DNA of 18,853 nucleotides from JAVBNC01 sp031551765 (GCA_031551765.1 JAVBNC010000148.1:1-18853), one strand, 5' to 3'. Positions 6,996 through 14,676 are shown, counted from the first letter of the stretch. Program-made: numbers and translations. Notes: generated from the sequence alone by a model not told the origin.

Positions 6996-8348
6996 TCAGG
7001 GACGGAACAGCTCTTCCGTCAGCGTGCCCTGCGGCAGGCCCAGGCACCAGTTGATGATGCGGTCCTGCTTTTCCCTGGACAAAACGTGGCCGGAGAGGTC
7101 GCGGAACTTGCTCTCCATCTGCGCGGCGCTCATGGGGTGTTCCGGGTCGCCGGTGCGGTAGTAGTTTTCCCGGACCAGCTCCCGGCCGTCGTGCGCGCGC
7201 ACGATGATGCGGCAGGGCCGGGTGGCCGGGAACTTGGCGTCCACTTCCGGGTCCAGAACCAGCTTGACGCGGCGGGAGAGGTCGCGCACGGCCGGGTCGT
7301 TGACGTTTTCCAGGGTCATGTTGGCAAAGGTCAGGTCGCCCTTGACTAGCATCAGGGCCATGCAGACCTGATTGGAAAATTTGGCCTGCTCCAGGGTCTG
7401 CGGGTCCGCTATGCCCGCTATGGTCACGGCCTGCTCGTAGACGCGGGCCTCCACTTCCTTCACGTCGGCGGCCGTTATGCCGTGTTCGCGGATAATGGCG
7501 CGCGTGGCGTCCAGCATGGACTGGGTCTGGCCGCAGGTGGGGTAGCTTTTGAAGCTGACCTCGTCCACTTTAAAGGTCTTGCCCAGGTTTTGAGTAATGG
7601 CTTCCGGTTTGGGCGCGGAAGAGGCGAAGCTGAAGTAGCCCTTTTTACCTTCCAGGATGCGGTGCGCGCCCGGCACCCCGGCGGCGGCCAAGTACGCGGC
7701 GGTCAGGCCGTCCTGAGCGGCTTTGCCGGAATGCAGGGGCTTTGCCGGGAACGCGCCGTCTTCCAGGAACTGCCACAGGGCCATGGCCTGGGTGCCCGCG
7801 TGCCCCAGGGCGTGGGCGGTCTGCTCCGCGTTAAGATTCAGGGCCTTGGCCGCTGCCGCCGCCGCGCCGAAGGTGCCCGCCGTGCCCGTGGTGTGGAAAA
7901 TGGCGTAGTGGGTGCGGCCCAGGCATTCGCCCATGCGCAGGCCCGCTTCGTAGCCGCAGACCAGGCTTTCCAGAATCTTGTCTCCGGGCAGCTTTTTCTC
8001 AAAGGCCAGGGCCAGCGTCACGGGCGTCACGCAGATGCCGGTGTGCATGGTGCTCAGGCGGCTCATATCGTCCACTTCCGTGATGTGGCTGGCGGAACCG
8101 TTGGCGAAAACCGCCCAGGAAGGCTGCGTGGCGCGCGTCTCGCCTATGACCGGGGAAGCGCCCGGCCCGCCCAGTTGAAAGGCCAGTTCGTGGTAGGTGC
8201 TGAACAGCGGGTGGCCATAGCCGTTCCAGGCTGCCGCGAAATAGTCCAGCAGGCAGTACCTGGCCTTGTCCAGGGTTGCGGGCTCAAGCTGGGAAAGGGA
8301 AAAGGAAGCGAGAGAGTCGGCCAGGGTCTGGGTCAGGGTTTTTGCCAT
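6996..8348 (-). CDS. MmgE/PrpD-superfamily protein (dehydratase, decarboxylase or epimerase type)
   Basis: A 450-residue soluble protein, the usual length for the MmgE/PrpD superfamily. Members include 2-methylcitrate dehydratase, cis-aconitate decarboxylase and iminodisuccinate epimerase. Family landmarks: N83-G-S-A-S-H (position of the usual NGTAAH), E91-V-D93-D94, H102, H152, the H206-S-G-K209-A-A segment, ILEGKKGYF (231-239), and K267-S-Y-P-T-C. The Asp, His and Lys positions correspond to those around the active site in cis-aconitate decarboxylase. The start is firm: AGGAG lies six bases before ATG 8348, while the longer open frame (to 8477) has no such site. On the minus strand, TTGACA at 8456-8451 is a possible -35, but the -10 match is poor. 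No methylcitrate synthase or PrpB is present, so a methylcitrate-cycle role is not supported. Confidence 0.82.
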   Translation of the reverse strand: MAKTLTQTLADSLASFSLSQLEPATLDKARYCLLDYFAAAWNGYGHPLFSTYHELAFQLGGPGASPVIGETRATQPSWAVFANGSASHITEVDDMSRLSTMHTGICVTPVTLALAFEKKLPGDKILESLVCGYEAGLRMGECLGRTHYAIFHTTGTAGTFGAAAAAAKALNLNAEQTAHALGHAGTQAMALWQFLEDGAFPAKPLHSGKAAQDGLTAAYLAAAGVPGAHRILEGKKGYFSFASSAPKPEAITQNLGKTFKVDEVSFKSYPTCGQTQSMLDATRAIIREHGITAADVKEVEARVYEQAVTIAGIADPQTLEQAKFSNQVCMALMLVKGDLTFANMTLENVNDPAVRDLSRRVKLVLDPEVDAKFPATRPCRIIVRAHDGRELVRENYYRTGDPEHPMSAAQMESKFRDLSGHVLSREKQDRIINWCLGLPQGTLTEELFRP

Positions 8349-8505
8349 GTCATTCTCCTGTGAAAGAGCCGGGTAGGGCTGAAGGTGAAGGAGCGATAAG
8401 GCCGCCGCTGACGGGCGCGCATGGTTTTGGGTACGTTTCGGCCAGGCCTTTGTCAATACGGCATTCCGGGATTCCATGGGCTTTTTTTCCGCCCGCCGCG
8501 CGTCT

Positions 8506-8534
8506 TTTTTATTGCGTGTGACTATTCTTATAAG
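8506..8534 (+). promoter_or_regulatory. Candidate promoter for typA
   Basis: TATAAG (8529-8534) is a five-of-six match to the sigma70 -10 box. Seventeen bases upstream is a weak -35, TTTTTA (8506-8511), inside a T-run. Transcription would begin near 8541, giving a leader of about 40 bases before the typA ATG. The assignment rests mostly on the -10 box. Confidence 0.35.
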
Positions 8535-8580
8535 GTAAGCCAGACCCCTTGTTTCACATCAGACTATAGAGAGTTCTCCC

Positions 8581-10440
8581 ATGTCTTTAGTTTCCAACGA
8601 AAATATACGCAACATCGCCATTATCGCCCACGTCGACCATGGCAAAACCACGCTGGTGGACGCCCTGTTCCGCCAGAGCGGCATCTACCGCGCCGACCAG
8701 CAGGTGGACGACCGGGTCATGGACCGTATGGACCTGGAGCGCGAGCGCGGCATTACCATTGCGGCCAAAAACTGCGCCGTGGCCTGGAACGGCGTGAAGA
8801 TCAACATCATCGACACGCCCGGCCACTCGGATTTCGGCGGCGAGGTGGAACGCGCCCTCAGTATGGTCAACGGCGTGGTCCTTTTAGTGGACGCGGCGGA
8901 AGGCCCGCTGCCCCAGACCCGTTTCGTGCTGCGCAAGGCCATGGAAGCCGGGCTGAAAATCATCGTGGCCGTCAACAAGATCGACCGTAAGGACGCCCGC
9001 GCGGAAGAGGTGCTCAACGAGGTCTACGACCTGTTCATCGACCTGGGCGCCACGGAAGAGCAGCTTGAATTCCCCGTCCTCTACACCGTGGGCCGCCAGG
9101 GCATCGCGGGCAACAGCATAGAGGAAGCCCTGGCCGCCAAAGACCTTTCCGTGCTTTTCGACGCCATCCTGAACACCATTCCCGGCCCCTCCCACGACCC
9201 GGAAGAGCCCTTCCAGATGCTGGTGGCGGACCTGGACTATTCCGATTACCTGGGGCGTCTGGCTGTGGGCCGCATCATGCACGGCGCGGTGCGCGCGCGG
9301 GAATCCCTGGTGCGTGTGGCGGAGGACGGTTCCGTCGCGCCCCTGAAAGTGACCAAGCTCCAGCTCTACCAGGGGCCGCAACTGGTGGAAACGGAAGAAG
9401 CCCGGGCCGGGGACATCGTCATTCTGGCCGGGGTGGAAGACATCACCATAGGCGACACCATCTGCACCAAAGAACAGGTGCGCACCTTGCCGCGCATCCG
9501 GGTGGACGAGCCCACCGTGGCCATGCGTTTCGCCATCAACACTTCGCCCCTGGCCGGGCGGGAAGGCAAGCTGGTGCAGAGCCGCAAGATCCGCGAGCGC
9601 CTGGAAAAGGAAACCCTGCGCAACGTGGCCCTGCGCATGACCGACGCGGAAGACAAAGACAGCTTCATCGTCAAGGGCCGGGGCGAATTCCAGATGGCCA
9701 TTCTCATTGAGCAGATGCGCCGGGAAGGCTTTGAGCTGTGCGTCAGCCGTCCGGAAGTCATTCTGAAGACGGACGAGAGCGGCCGCATCCTGGAACCCGT
9801 GGAACGCCTGACCGTGGACTGCGACGAAGCCTTTCTGGGCGTGGTCACGGAAAAGCTGGCCTTTCGCAAAGGCCGCATGCTGGGCCTGTCCAACAACGGT
9901 TCCGGCAGGATACGCATTGAGTTTTCCGTGCCTTCGCGCGGGCTTATCGGTTTCCGCGACGAGTTCCTCACGGACACCAAGGGTACGGGCCTGCTCAACG
10001 GCTACCTGGAAGGCTACGAAGAATACCGGGGTGACTTTCCCACCCGTTTCACCGGTTCCATTGTGGCGGACCGGCCGGGCAACGCCGTGCCCTACGCCTT
10101 GTATAATCTGGAACCGCGCGGCATCCTGTTCGTGGAGCCCGGCGACCCGGTGTACGAAGGCATGATCGTGGGCGAGCACAACCGGGACAACGACATCGAC
10201 GTGAACCCCACCAAAGAGAAAAAGCTCACCAACCTGCGCGCTTCCGGCAAGGACGAGAACGTCATCCTTACCCCGGTGCGGCCCATGACCCTGGAAAAGG
10301 CCATCCACTTCGTGCGCGACGACGAAATGGTGGAAGTGACTCCCAAATCCATCCGCCTGCGCAAAAGCATTCTGGACGCCCTGAAGCGCTACCAGGCCGC
10401 CGGAAAAAAGAAGACCGCCGCCCCGGGAAAAGGGGAATAA
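8581..10440 (+). CDS. typA: Translational GTPase TypA/BipA
   Basis: A 619-residue ribosome-associated GTPase related to EF-G, involved in 50S subunit maturation and stress or cold adaptation. The GTPase domain has AHVDHGKTT (G1, 16-24), RGITIAAKN (switch region, 56-64), DTPGHSDFGGE (G3, 78-88) and NKID (G4, 132-135). The elongation-factor beta-barrel and EF-G C-like domains follow. The C-terminal domain typical of BipA is seen in RGLIGFRDEFLTDTKGTGLL, GDFPTRFTGSIVADRPG and the TNLRASGKDENVILTPVRPM region. It ends in a short Lys-rich tail (KKKTAAPGKGE), slightly extending the usual 600-615 residues. The ATG has a modest GAGAG site upstream. It appears to be monocistronic, between its own promoter candidate and the hairpin at 10450-10503. 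Confidence 0.97.
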   Translation: MSLVSNENIRNIAIIAHVDHGKTTLVDALFRQSGIYRADQQVDDRVMDRMDLERERGITIAAKNCAVAWNGVKINIIDTPGHSDFGGEVERALSMVNGVVLLVDAAEGPLPQTRFVLRKAMEAGLKIIVAVNKIDRKDARAEEVLNEVYDLFIDLGATEEQLEFPVLYTVGRQGIAGNSIEEALAAKDLSVLFDAILNTIPGPSHDPEEPFQMLVADLDYSDYLGRLAVGRIMHGAVRARESLVRVAEDGSVAPLKVTKLQLYQGPQLVETEEARAGDIVILAGVEDITIGDTICTKEQVRTLPRIRVDEPTVAMRFAINTSPLAGREGKLVQSRKIRERLEKETLRNVALRMTDAEDKDSFIVKGRGEFQMAILIEQMRREGFELCVSRPEVILKTDESGRILEPVERLTVDCDEAFLGVVTEKLAFRKGRMLGLSNNGSGRIRIEFSVPSRGLIGFRDEFLTDTKGTGLLNGYLEGYEEYRGDFPTRFTGSIVADRPGNAVPYALYNLEPRGILFVEPGDPVYEGMIVGEHNRDNDIDVNPTKEKKLTNLRASGKDENVILTPVRPMTLEKAIHFVRDDEMVEVTPKSIRLRKSILDALKRYQAAGKKKTAAPGKGE

Positions 10441-10449
10441 CGGCGTGAA

Positions 10450-10503
10450 GCCAAGGCATGAAGAGGGGCGTTCCGGCAGGAGCGCCCCTCTTCATGCCTT
10501 GGC
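10450..10503 (+). terminator. 25-bp hairpin just after typA
   Basis: Arms at 10450-10474 and 10479-10503 pair along 25 positions with a single T.G wobble, closed by a four-base loop (GGCA). It starts 9 bases after the typA stop. It is much longer than a normal terminator stem and no T-tract follows. It may act as a 3'-end stabiliser, a factor-assisted terminator, or an RNase III-type substrate. Confidence 0.6.
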
Positions 10504-10747
10504 CGCAAAAGAGACCGGACAGAGGTTTTCTTTGCTTTTCTTAGCCTGCCGCGCCGTTGATGCCGTCATCGGACCTGTTTTCTTCAGGCAGTAAAAAAAC
10601 GGAAACATATGTTGACGGTCGACGGTCTTTATGTAAGCCTGTCGACGGTCCTACAATTAGTCCGAACACTGCGCAGCCGGACGGAGCCTGGGGCATGTGG
10701 CTTCCGGCGCTCTATGTGCACATGCGCTGCAGGAACAAGGAGGCGTT
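10504..10747 (+). other. Leader and control region before the aminotransferase
   Basis: This gene-free gap (10441-10747, including the typA hairpin) holds no credible ORF. After the hairpin it contains an operator-like direct repeat at 10618-10650, a good -10 box at 10652-10657 and a 10-bp perfect palindrome ATGTGCACAT (10714-10723) flanked by GCGC on both sides. The aminotransferase ribosome binding site AAGGAGG closes it. The predicted mRNA leader of about 85 bases includes the palindrome. Confidence 0.4.
10612..10657 (+). promoter_or_regulatory. Candidate promoter with operator-like direct repeats
   Basis: GTCGACGGTC occurs twice, at 10618-10627 and 10641-10650, 23 bases apart (about two helical turns). 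A further GACGGTC at 10614-10620 directly abuts and partly shares the first copy. TACAAT (10652-10657) is a good -10 box placed just after the second copy; the corresponding -35 is weak (TTTATG, 10628-10633, 18-base spacing). Repeats that cover the -35/-10 interval suggest a repressor or an activator site. The GntR-family protein encoded at 13654-14355 is the obvious candidate, by inference only. Confidence 0.45.
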
Positions 10748-11923
10748 ATGACTCAGGTATCAAGGCTGGCCAAGACCATGCGTCCCTCCGCCACCGTGGG
10801 CATCGCGGATACGGCCATGGAGTTGCGGCGCAAGGGCGTGAGCGTGGTGGACCTTTCCGCGGGCCGCGCGGCGGAGCATACGCCGGACTATGTGTGCGAG
10901 GCGGCCATCCAGGCCATTCGCCGGGGGGAAACCCACCAGACGCACGGGCAGGGCACGCCGGCGTTCAGGGAAGCCTGCGCTTCCATGCTGCGGAACATCC
11001 ATGGGCTGGATGCGGACCCGGAAAAGGAAATTATCGCCACCATGGGCATCAAGCAGGCTTTGTCCCTGGCTTTCATGACCCTTCTTAATCCCGGTGACGA
11101 GGTACTGGTGGAAGACCCCTGCTTTGTAAGCTACGAGCCTTTGATCAACGTGGCCGGCGGCAAGGCCGTGTATGTGCCGCTGCTTGCGGAAAACCGCTTC
11201 CGCTGGACCAGAAAGTTGCTGGAAGCGGCCATTACCCCCAAAACCAAGGCCATCCTGCTCAATTCGCCGCACAATCCCACCGGCGTGGTTCACACGCTGG
11301 AAGATCTGAACCTTATCGCCGACGTGGCCCGACAGCATCAACTCATTGTCATCACGGATGAAATTTACGAGCGCGTGGTTTGGGGCGGCCGCAAGCACAT
11401 CAGCCTGGTGACCTTGCCCGGCATGCGCGAGCGCACCTGGACCATACAGGGCCTTACCAAAACCTTTGCCATGGGCGGCTGGCGCGTGGGCTTCATTTAC
11501 GCCCCGGCGGAAATTATTGAGGTGATGGTGGAAGTGCAGCGGCACCTTTTGACCTGCGTCAACTCCTTTGTGCAGGCGGGCGCGGCCGAAGCGTTCGGCA
11601 CCCCCCCCAGCCCGGAACTGCGGGCGCTCTGGCAGGATTGGGAAACGCGTTGCGCCTGGTTCGCGGCGGAACTTGACGCCATGCCCGGCATATCCTGCGC
11701 CGCGCCTGAAGGGGGCTTTTACGCCTGGGCCGACATCTCGGCTTTGAAAAGGCCTTCCGTGGAGGTCACTCACAATCTGCTGTGGAACCACCATGTGGCC
11801 ACGGTGCCGGGGTCGGCTTTCGGCGCGCATGGCGAAGGCTACCTGCGCTGCACGGCCGTCCGCTCCTGGGACGAGTTGCGGGAGGGCATAGTCCGCATCC
11901 GCAAGTATGTTGACTCGCTGTAG
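10748..11923 (+). CDS. PLP-dependent class I/II aminotransferase
   Basis: A 391-residue fold-type I aminotransferase of the aspartate aminotransferase type, cytoplasmic. Visible landmarks: G-x-K-Q-A-L near 100-104 (cofactor phosphate region), N172-S-P-H-N176-P-T-G179, D204-E-I-Y207 (ring-N contact and O3' contact), T237-K238 (Schiff-base lysine), R246 in GGWRVGF, and a C-terminal arginine in Y-L-R-C that would bind the substrate carboxylate. The N-terminal motif is DLSAGRAAEHTP rather than the usual L-x-x-G-E-P-D-F, and HQTHGQGTP replaces the common Y-x-x-x-x-G, so it belongs to a less typical branch and its substrate is uncertain. The start is firm: AAGGAGG sits four bases before ATG 10748. 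The TAG stop codon is also the first three bases of repeat copy A. The DcuC gene follows 159 bases later. Confidence 0.9.
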   Translation: MTQVSRLAKTMRPSATVGIADTAMELRRKGVSVVDLSAGRAAEHTPDYVCEAAIQAIRRGETHQTHGQGTPAFREACASMLRNIHGLDADPEKEIIATMGIKQALSLAFMTLLNPGDEVLVEDPCFVSYEPLINVAGGKAVYVPLLAENRFRWTRKLLEAAITPKTKAILLNSPHNPTGVVHTLEDLNLIADVARQHQLIVITDEIYERVVWGGRKHISLVTLPGMRERTWTIQGLTKTFAMGGWRVGFIYAPAEIIEVMVEVQRHLLTCVNSFVQAGAAEAFGTPPSPELRALWQDWETRCAWFAAELDAMPGISCAAPEGGFYAWADISALKRPSVEVTHNLLWNHHVATVPGSAFGAHGEGYLRCTAVRSWDELREGIVRIRKYVDSL

Positions 11924-12036
11924 AGCATTTCAAGCGTGACATGCTCGCAAGGATTCGTCTTCAAATCCTTGCTGCCAAATAGGCGCAGGCGGGCCTTGCC
12001 CGCCGTTAAGCTACTATTTGAAGCGGAAACTGCTCA
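11921..12036 (+). repeat. Structured intergenic repeat, copy A
   Basis: Starts TAGAGCATTT and ends CTGCTCA. Hairpin 1 is GAGCAT (11923-11928) with ATGCTC (11941-11946). Hairpin 2 is GCAAGGATT (11947-11955) with AATCCTTGC (11964-11972). The outer stem of structure 3 is CAAATAG (11976-11982) with CTATTTG (12014-12020), enclosing the core hairpin GGCGGGC-CTT-GCCCGCC (11988-12004) and GTTAAGC. The leading TAG is the aminotransferase stop codon. It sits between two same-strand genes and would form a folded intercistronic segment. Confidence 0.85.
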
Positions 12037-12082
12037 GAAGACGGCCGCGCCCCTGCCGTAACTTGAAATAAAGGAACTGGCC

Positions 12083-13486
12083 ATGCACCAGATCATAGGC
12101 GCCCTTGCTTCCCTCATCGTGCTTGCGCTCACCGTCCGTTTCCTTTTGAAAAACTACCCGCCCCAGATCGTGCTTTTTGTGGCCGGTCTGGTGCTCATGT
12201 TCATCTCCGTGCCGCTGGGCGCCACTGCCCCCGCCATACTCGGCAAGGTCAAAACCACCGGGCTGATAGGTTTTGACATCTATAAATTCATTGAATGGAC
12301 CATGGGCGCCAGAGTGGTGGACCTGGGCCTGGTCATCATGGCTGCGGGCGGCTTTGCGGCCTACATGGACAAAATCGGCGCCAGCCGCGCGCTGGTGCTG
12401 GCCATGACCAAGCCCCTGGCGGCTCTGAAAGCCCCGTATCTGGTGCTGGCCATGGCGGCCGTCATCGGCGCGCCCCTCAAGATGTTCATTCCCAGCGCAG
12501 CCGGTTTGTCCATGCTGCTCATGGTGACCCTGTACCCCATTGTGGTGGCCTTGGGCGTCAGCCGCATAGCAGCCGCGGCCGTGGTGGTCACCTGCGGCTG
12601 TTTCGACATAGGACCCGCCAACCCCAACTCCAACCTGGCCGCCCAGTACGCGGGCCTGGACATTGCCGTTTACTACGTCAAGCACCAGCTGCCCGTGGCT
12701 GTCATCGGCTATCTGGGCCTTGGCGTTTTCCATTACTTTTCGGCGCAGTACCTGGACAAAAAGGAGCGGGTCGGTACTATTTTCGGCGGTGAAGAAGGAA
12801 GCGCCGCTTCCGGTTCCGTCAGCGATGAAAACGGCGACGCCGCCATGCCGCCCAGGTTTTATCTTCTCTTTCCCCTCCTGCCCTTGGTGCTGCTGCTGGT
12901 TTTCAGCCCTTACGGCATCAAGGGCATAAAAATGAGCGTGGTTTCGGCCATGCTTATCTGCCTGTCCATAGCCGTATGCTGCGAGGCGCTGCGCCACCGC
13001 AACGTCAAAGCCGCTTTCACGGACAGCGTGCGCTTTTTTGACGCCATGGGCGGCATGTTTTCCAGCGTGGTCGTGCTGACCGTGGCCGGCGAAACCTTTG
13101 CCAAAGGCCTGACGCTTACCGGGGCCGTGGACATGTTCATCAGCGCGGCCAAAAACTTTGGCTTCGGGTCCACGGGCATGACCATTGTCATGACCGTCTT
13201 CATCATTATTTCCACCATTGTGCTGGGGGGAGGCAACGCGTCCTTTTTCGCTTTTGCTTCTCTTGCCCCTACCATCGCCAAAGATCTCGGCTTTCCCGTC
13301 ATCTACATGATGCTGCCCATGCAGATCGCGGCGGGGGCGGGCCGGGTGCTTTCTCCCATAGCCGCCGTGGTGATAGCCGTTGGAGGGGTGGCGGGCATTT
13401 CACCGTTTGACCTGATACGGCGAACATTTATCCCGGGCCTTGGCGCGACCACGCTCACCATTATTGCCGCCTTGCTCTTCGGCTAG
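12083..13486 (+). CDS. dcuC: DcuC-family C4-dicarboxylate transporter
   Basis: A 467-residue integral membrane carrier matching the anaerobic C4-dicarboxylate transporter DcuC family in length and order of motifs. Seen: an N-terminal helix then V-R-F-L-L-K-N-Y, D80-LGLVIMAAGGFAAYMDKIGA (81-100), SAAGLSMLLMVTLYPIVVALGVSR, the Y-L-D-K-K-E-R loop (223-229), a hydrophilic central linker, GGGNASFFAFASLAP, and the C-terminal GRVLSPIAAVVIAVGGVAGISPFDLIRR. Relatives exchange or export succinate, fumarate, malate or aspartate during anaerobic growth. AAAGGA lies before the ATG with normal spacing. It follows the aminotransferase on the same strand with repeat A between them, so co-transcription is plausible. 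It ends in a good terminator. The exact substrate is not fixed by sequence; other members of this carrier superfamily remain possible. Confidence 0.87.
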   Translation: MHQIIGALASLIVLALTVRFLLKNYPPQIVLFVAGLVLMFISVPLGATAPAILGKVKTTGLIGFDIYKFIEWTMGARVVDLGLVIMAAGGFAAYMDKIGASRALVLAMTKPLAALKAPYLVLAMAAVIGAPLKMFIPSAAGLSMLLMVTLYPIVVALGVSRIAAAAVVVTCGCFDIGPANPNSNLAAQYAGLDIAVYYVKHQLPVAVIGYLGLGVFHYFSAQYLDKKERVGTIFGGEEGSAASGSVSDENGDAAMPPRFYLLFPLLPLVLLLVFSPYGIKGIKMSVVSAMLICLSIAVCCEALRHRNVKAAFTDSVRFFDAMGGMFSSVVVLTVAGETFAKGLTLTGAVDMFISAAKNFGFGSTGMTIVMTVFIIISTIVLGGGNASFFAFASLAPTIAKDLGFPVIYMMLPMQIAAGAGRVLSPIAAVVIAVGGVAGISPFDLIRRTFIPGLGATTLTIIAALLFG

Positions 13487-13522
13487 ACTGGAGGCTCCTT
13501 CGGAGCTTTACCGTGAACCCGC

Positions 13523-13559
13523 CTCCGCCGCCTGCTTTTGCGCATGCGGCGGAGTTTTC
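13523..13559 (+). terminator. Intrinsic terminator after the DcuC gene
   Basis: CTCCGCCGC (13523-13531) pairs with GCGGCGGAG (13546-13554), with an additional inner TGC/GCA pairing, followed by TTTTCT. A smaller GCTCC-TTC-GGAGC hairpin (13494-13506) lies just upstream. The main stem is 9 bp and GC-rich. Confidence 0.82.
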
Positions 13560-13591
13560 TTGTTGTCTCTGTCTCCAGACGGTTTTGAGGC

Positions 13592-13638
13592 TTGCCACAG
13601 GCGCTTCCCTGGCATAATTTGACAATTTTAGATAATCT
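13592..13638 (+). promoter_or_regulatory. Candidate promoter and operator region of the GntR-family gene
   Basis: TTGCCA (13592-13597) and CATAAT (13613-13618) resemble a promoter, although the 15-base spacing is short. The same bases hold an inverted repeat, TGCCA (13593-13597) and TGGCA (13610-13614). Nearby are TTGACA (13619-13624) and the palindrome AGATAATCT (13630-13638). AT-rich composition here contrasts with the surroundings. Autoregulation by the downstream regulator is a guess. Confidence 0.3.
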
Positions 13639-13653
13639 GTGGATAGTCCGGGC

Positions 13654-14355
13654 ATGCAACAACTAAATAAAGCTACCTTCAGCGAACAGCTTGTGGAGCT
13701 TATCAAGCAGCGTATTCAAAACAAAGAACTGCGCTGCGGCGACCGTATCAGCGAAGTGGAGATCGCGGAAGCGTGCGGTGTCAGCCGCGCGCCCGTGCGG
13801 GAAGCTCTGTATCTGCTGGAAACGGAAGGGTTTCTGATGCGCCACCCCAAGCGCGGGCGTTGCGTGACCATCCTGACGCCCGAGAGCGTCCGCAATAATT
13901 ATGAGCTCTGCGGCCTGCTGGAAGGCGCGGCCACCTCTTCCGCCGTGGCGGCCATGGGCGAGCGTGAGTGGCGTGGGGTGGACAGCGCTTTTGAGGTTAT
14001 GCGGGACGGCCTGTCCAAAGACGCGGAGAGCGCGGACGGGCACCTGCTCAGCACGGAATTCCACAAAAGCTACCTGCAATACGCGGCCAACCCTTTGCTG
14101 GTGGAAATAGCAAGCAGGTACGCCCGGGTCATCTCCAGATATCTCATGCACCAGGAATGGAAGGCGCTTTTTCCCCCGGAAGAGCTGCTGGAGCGCCACT
14201 GCCGGGTGTATGAGACGTTGCGCGCCAACGATCCCGCGGTTATTGAAAAAAGCGTGCGCCAGCACTATGCCGAATCCGGCGGCCGTATTGCCCTTTTGCT
14301 GGAGGAGCGTGCCGAATCCGGCGACGCCGAGCTGAGGACACGCCCGAACTTTTGA
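13654..14355 (+). CDS. GntR-family transcriptional regulator, FadR/FCD subfamily
   Basis: A 233-residue DNA-binding regulator. Residues about 5-75 form a winged helix-turn-helix: L-I-K-Q-R-I near the start, then G-D-R-I-S-E-V-E-I-A-E-A-C-G-V-S-R-A-P-V-R-E-A-L and the wing G-F-L-M-R-H-P-K-R-G-R-C-V. The rest is an all-helical FCD ligand domain with the typical F-H-K-x3-x-A-A-N-P-L-L, H-C-R-V-Y-E-T-L and V-R-Q-H-Y histidine segments, which in this family bind a metal and small carboxylates. Such regulators usually control nearby catabolic or transport genes, so the aminotransferase-DcuC pair is the likely target. A GTG five codons upstream (13639) is an alternative start; ATG 13654 was preferred because of a weak GGATAG seven bases before it. 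Confidence 0.87.
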   Translation: MQQLNKATFSEQLVELIKQRIQNKELRCGDRISEVEIAEACGVSRAPVREALYLLETEGFLMRHPKRGRCVTILTPESVRNNYELCGLLEGAATSSAVAAMGEREWRGVDSAFEVMRDGLSKDAESADGHLLSTEFHKSYLQYAANPLLVEIASRYARVISRYLMHQEWKALFPPEELLERHCRVYETLRANDPAVIEKSVRQHYAESGGRIALLLEERAESGDAELRTRPNF

Positions 14356-14480
14356 CGGCCCTAGCAACCCGCGGGATTCCGGCCTTCAAAACCTGCCCTG
14401 CCGTGGTCTTTTGTCCCGCTGTTTGTTCCTGAAACTCTTCACTGATCCGGTATGTCCCGGCCCGCTTTCCGGACGATAAA

Positions 14481-14512
14481 CCGGACAATGCCGTTGCTGT
14501 GGCATTGCCCGG
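14481..14512. terminator. Hairpin between the GntR-family gene and repeat B
   Basis: CCGG (14481-14484) and CAATGCC (14486-14492) pair with GGCATTG (14501-14507) and CCGG (14509-14512) around an 8-base loop with one internal mismatch. It is about 125 bases beyond the regulator's stop codon. No T-tract follows on either strand, so a terminator role is only possible. Confidence 0.35.
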
Positions 14513-14537
14513 TCGAGTCGTATTCGGCGCGGGAAGC

Positions 14538-14676
14538 TAGAGCATTACAACATTAAAATTGTCTATGCGTATTAAATGCTCGGGTGTTGCGGAACGTAGT
14601 GCAGCAACGCCCGCGAGATTGGCGTAGGCGGGCTTTGCCCGCCGTTAAGCGACAATCTCATAGCGAAATTGCTCTA
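14538..14676 (+). repeat. Structured intergenic repeat, copy B
   Basis: The most complete copy, with ends TAGAGCATTA and AATTGCTCTA. Hairpin 1 is GAGCATT (14540-14546) with AATGCTC (14575-14581). Hairpin 2 is CGGGTGTTGC (14581-14590) with GCAACGCCCG (14604-14613), one T.G wobble. The outer stem is GAGATTG (14615-14621) with CAATCTC (14653-14659), around the core GGCGGGC-TTT-GCCCGCC (14627-14643) and GTTAAGCGA. It lies between convergent genes. Confidence 0.87.

Noticed and set aside
6996..8348. Annotation as 2-methylcitrate dehydratase PrpD.
   Set aside because: No propionate-pathway partner is nearby and the superfamily has several activities, so only the superfamily level is claimed.
8428..8456. 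Minus-strand promoter for the MmgE/PrpD gene (TTGACA at 8456-8451).
   Set aside because: The -35 is perfect but at 17 bases the -10 is TACCCA, too poor to list as a feature without more evidence.
8884..10308. A 474-codon minus-strand open frame opposite typA.
   Set aside because: Typical mirror of a GC-rich conserved gene; His/Gln/Gly-rich with no recognisable motif, while typA on the other strand is unmistakable.
10557..10751. A 64-codon plus-strand frame before the aminotransferase.
   Set aside because: No ribosome binding site, no recognisable sequence, and it runs through the operator-like repeats and promoter.
10760..12997. Long minus-strand frames opposite the aminotransferase (10760-11830) and the DcuC gene (12014-12997).
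   Set aside because: Compositional shadows; the second also runs through repeat A and has no start signal.
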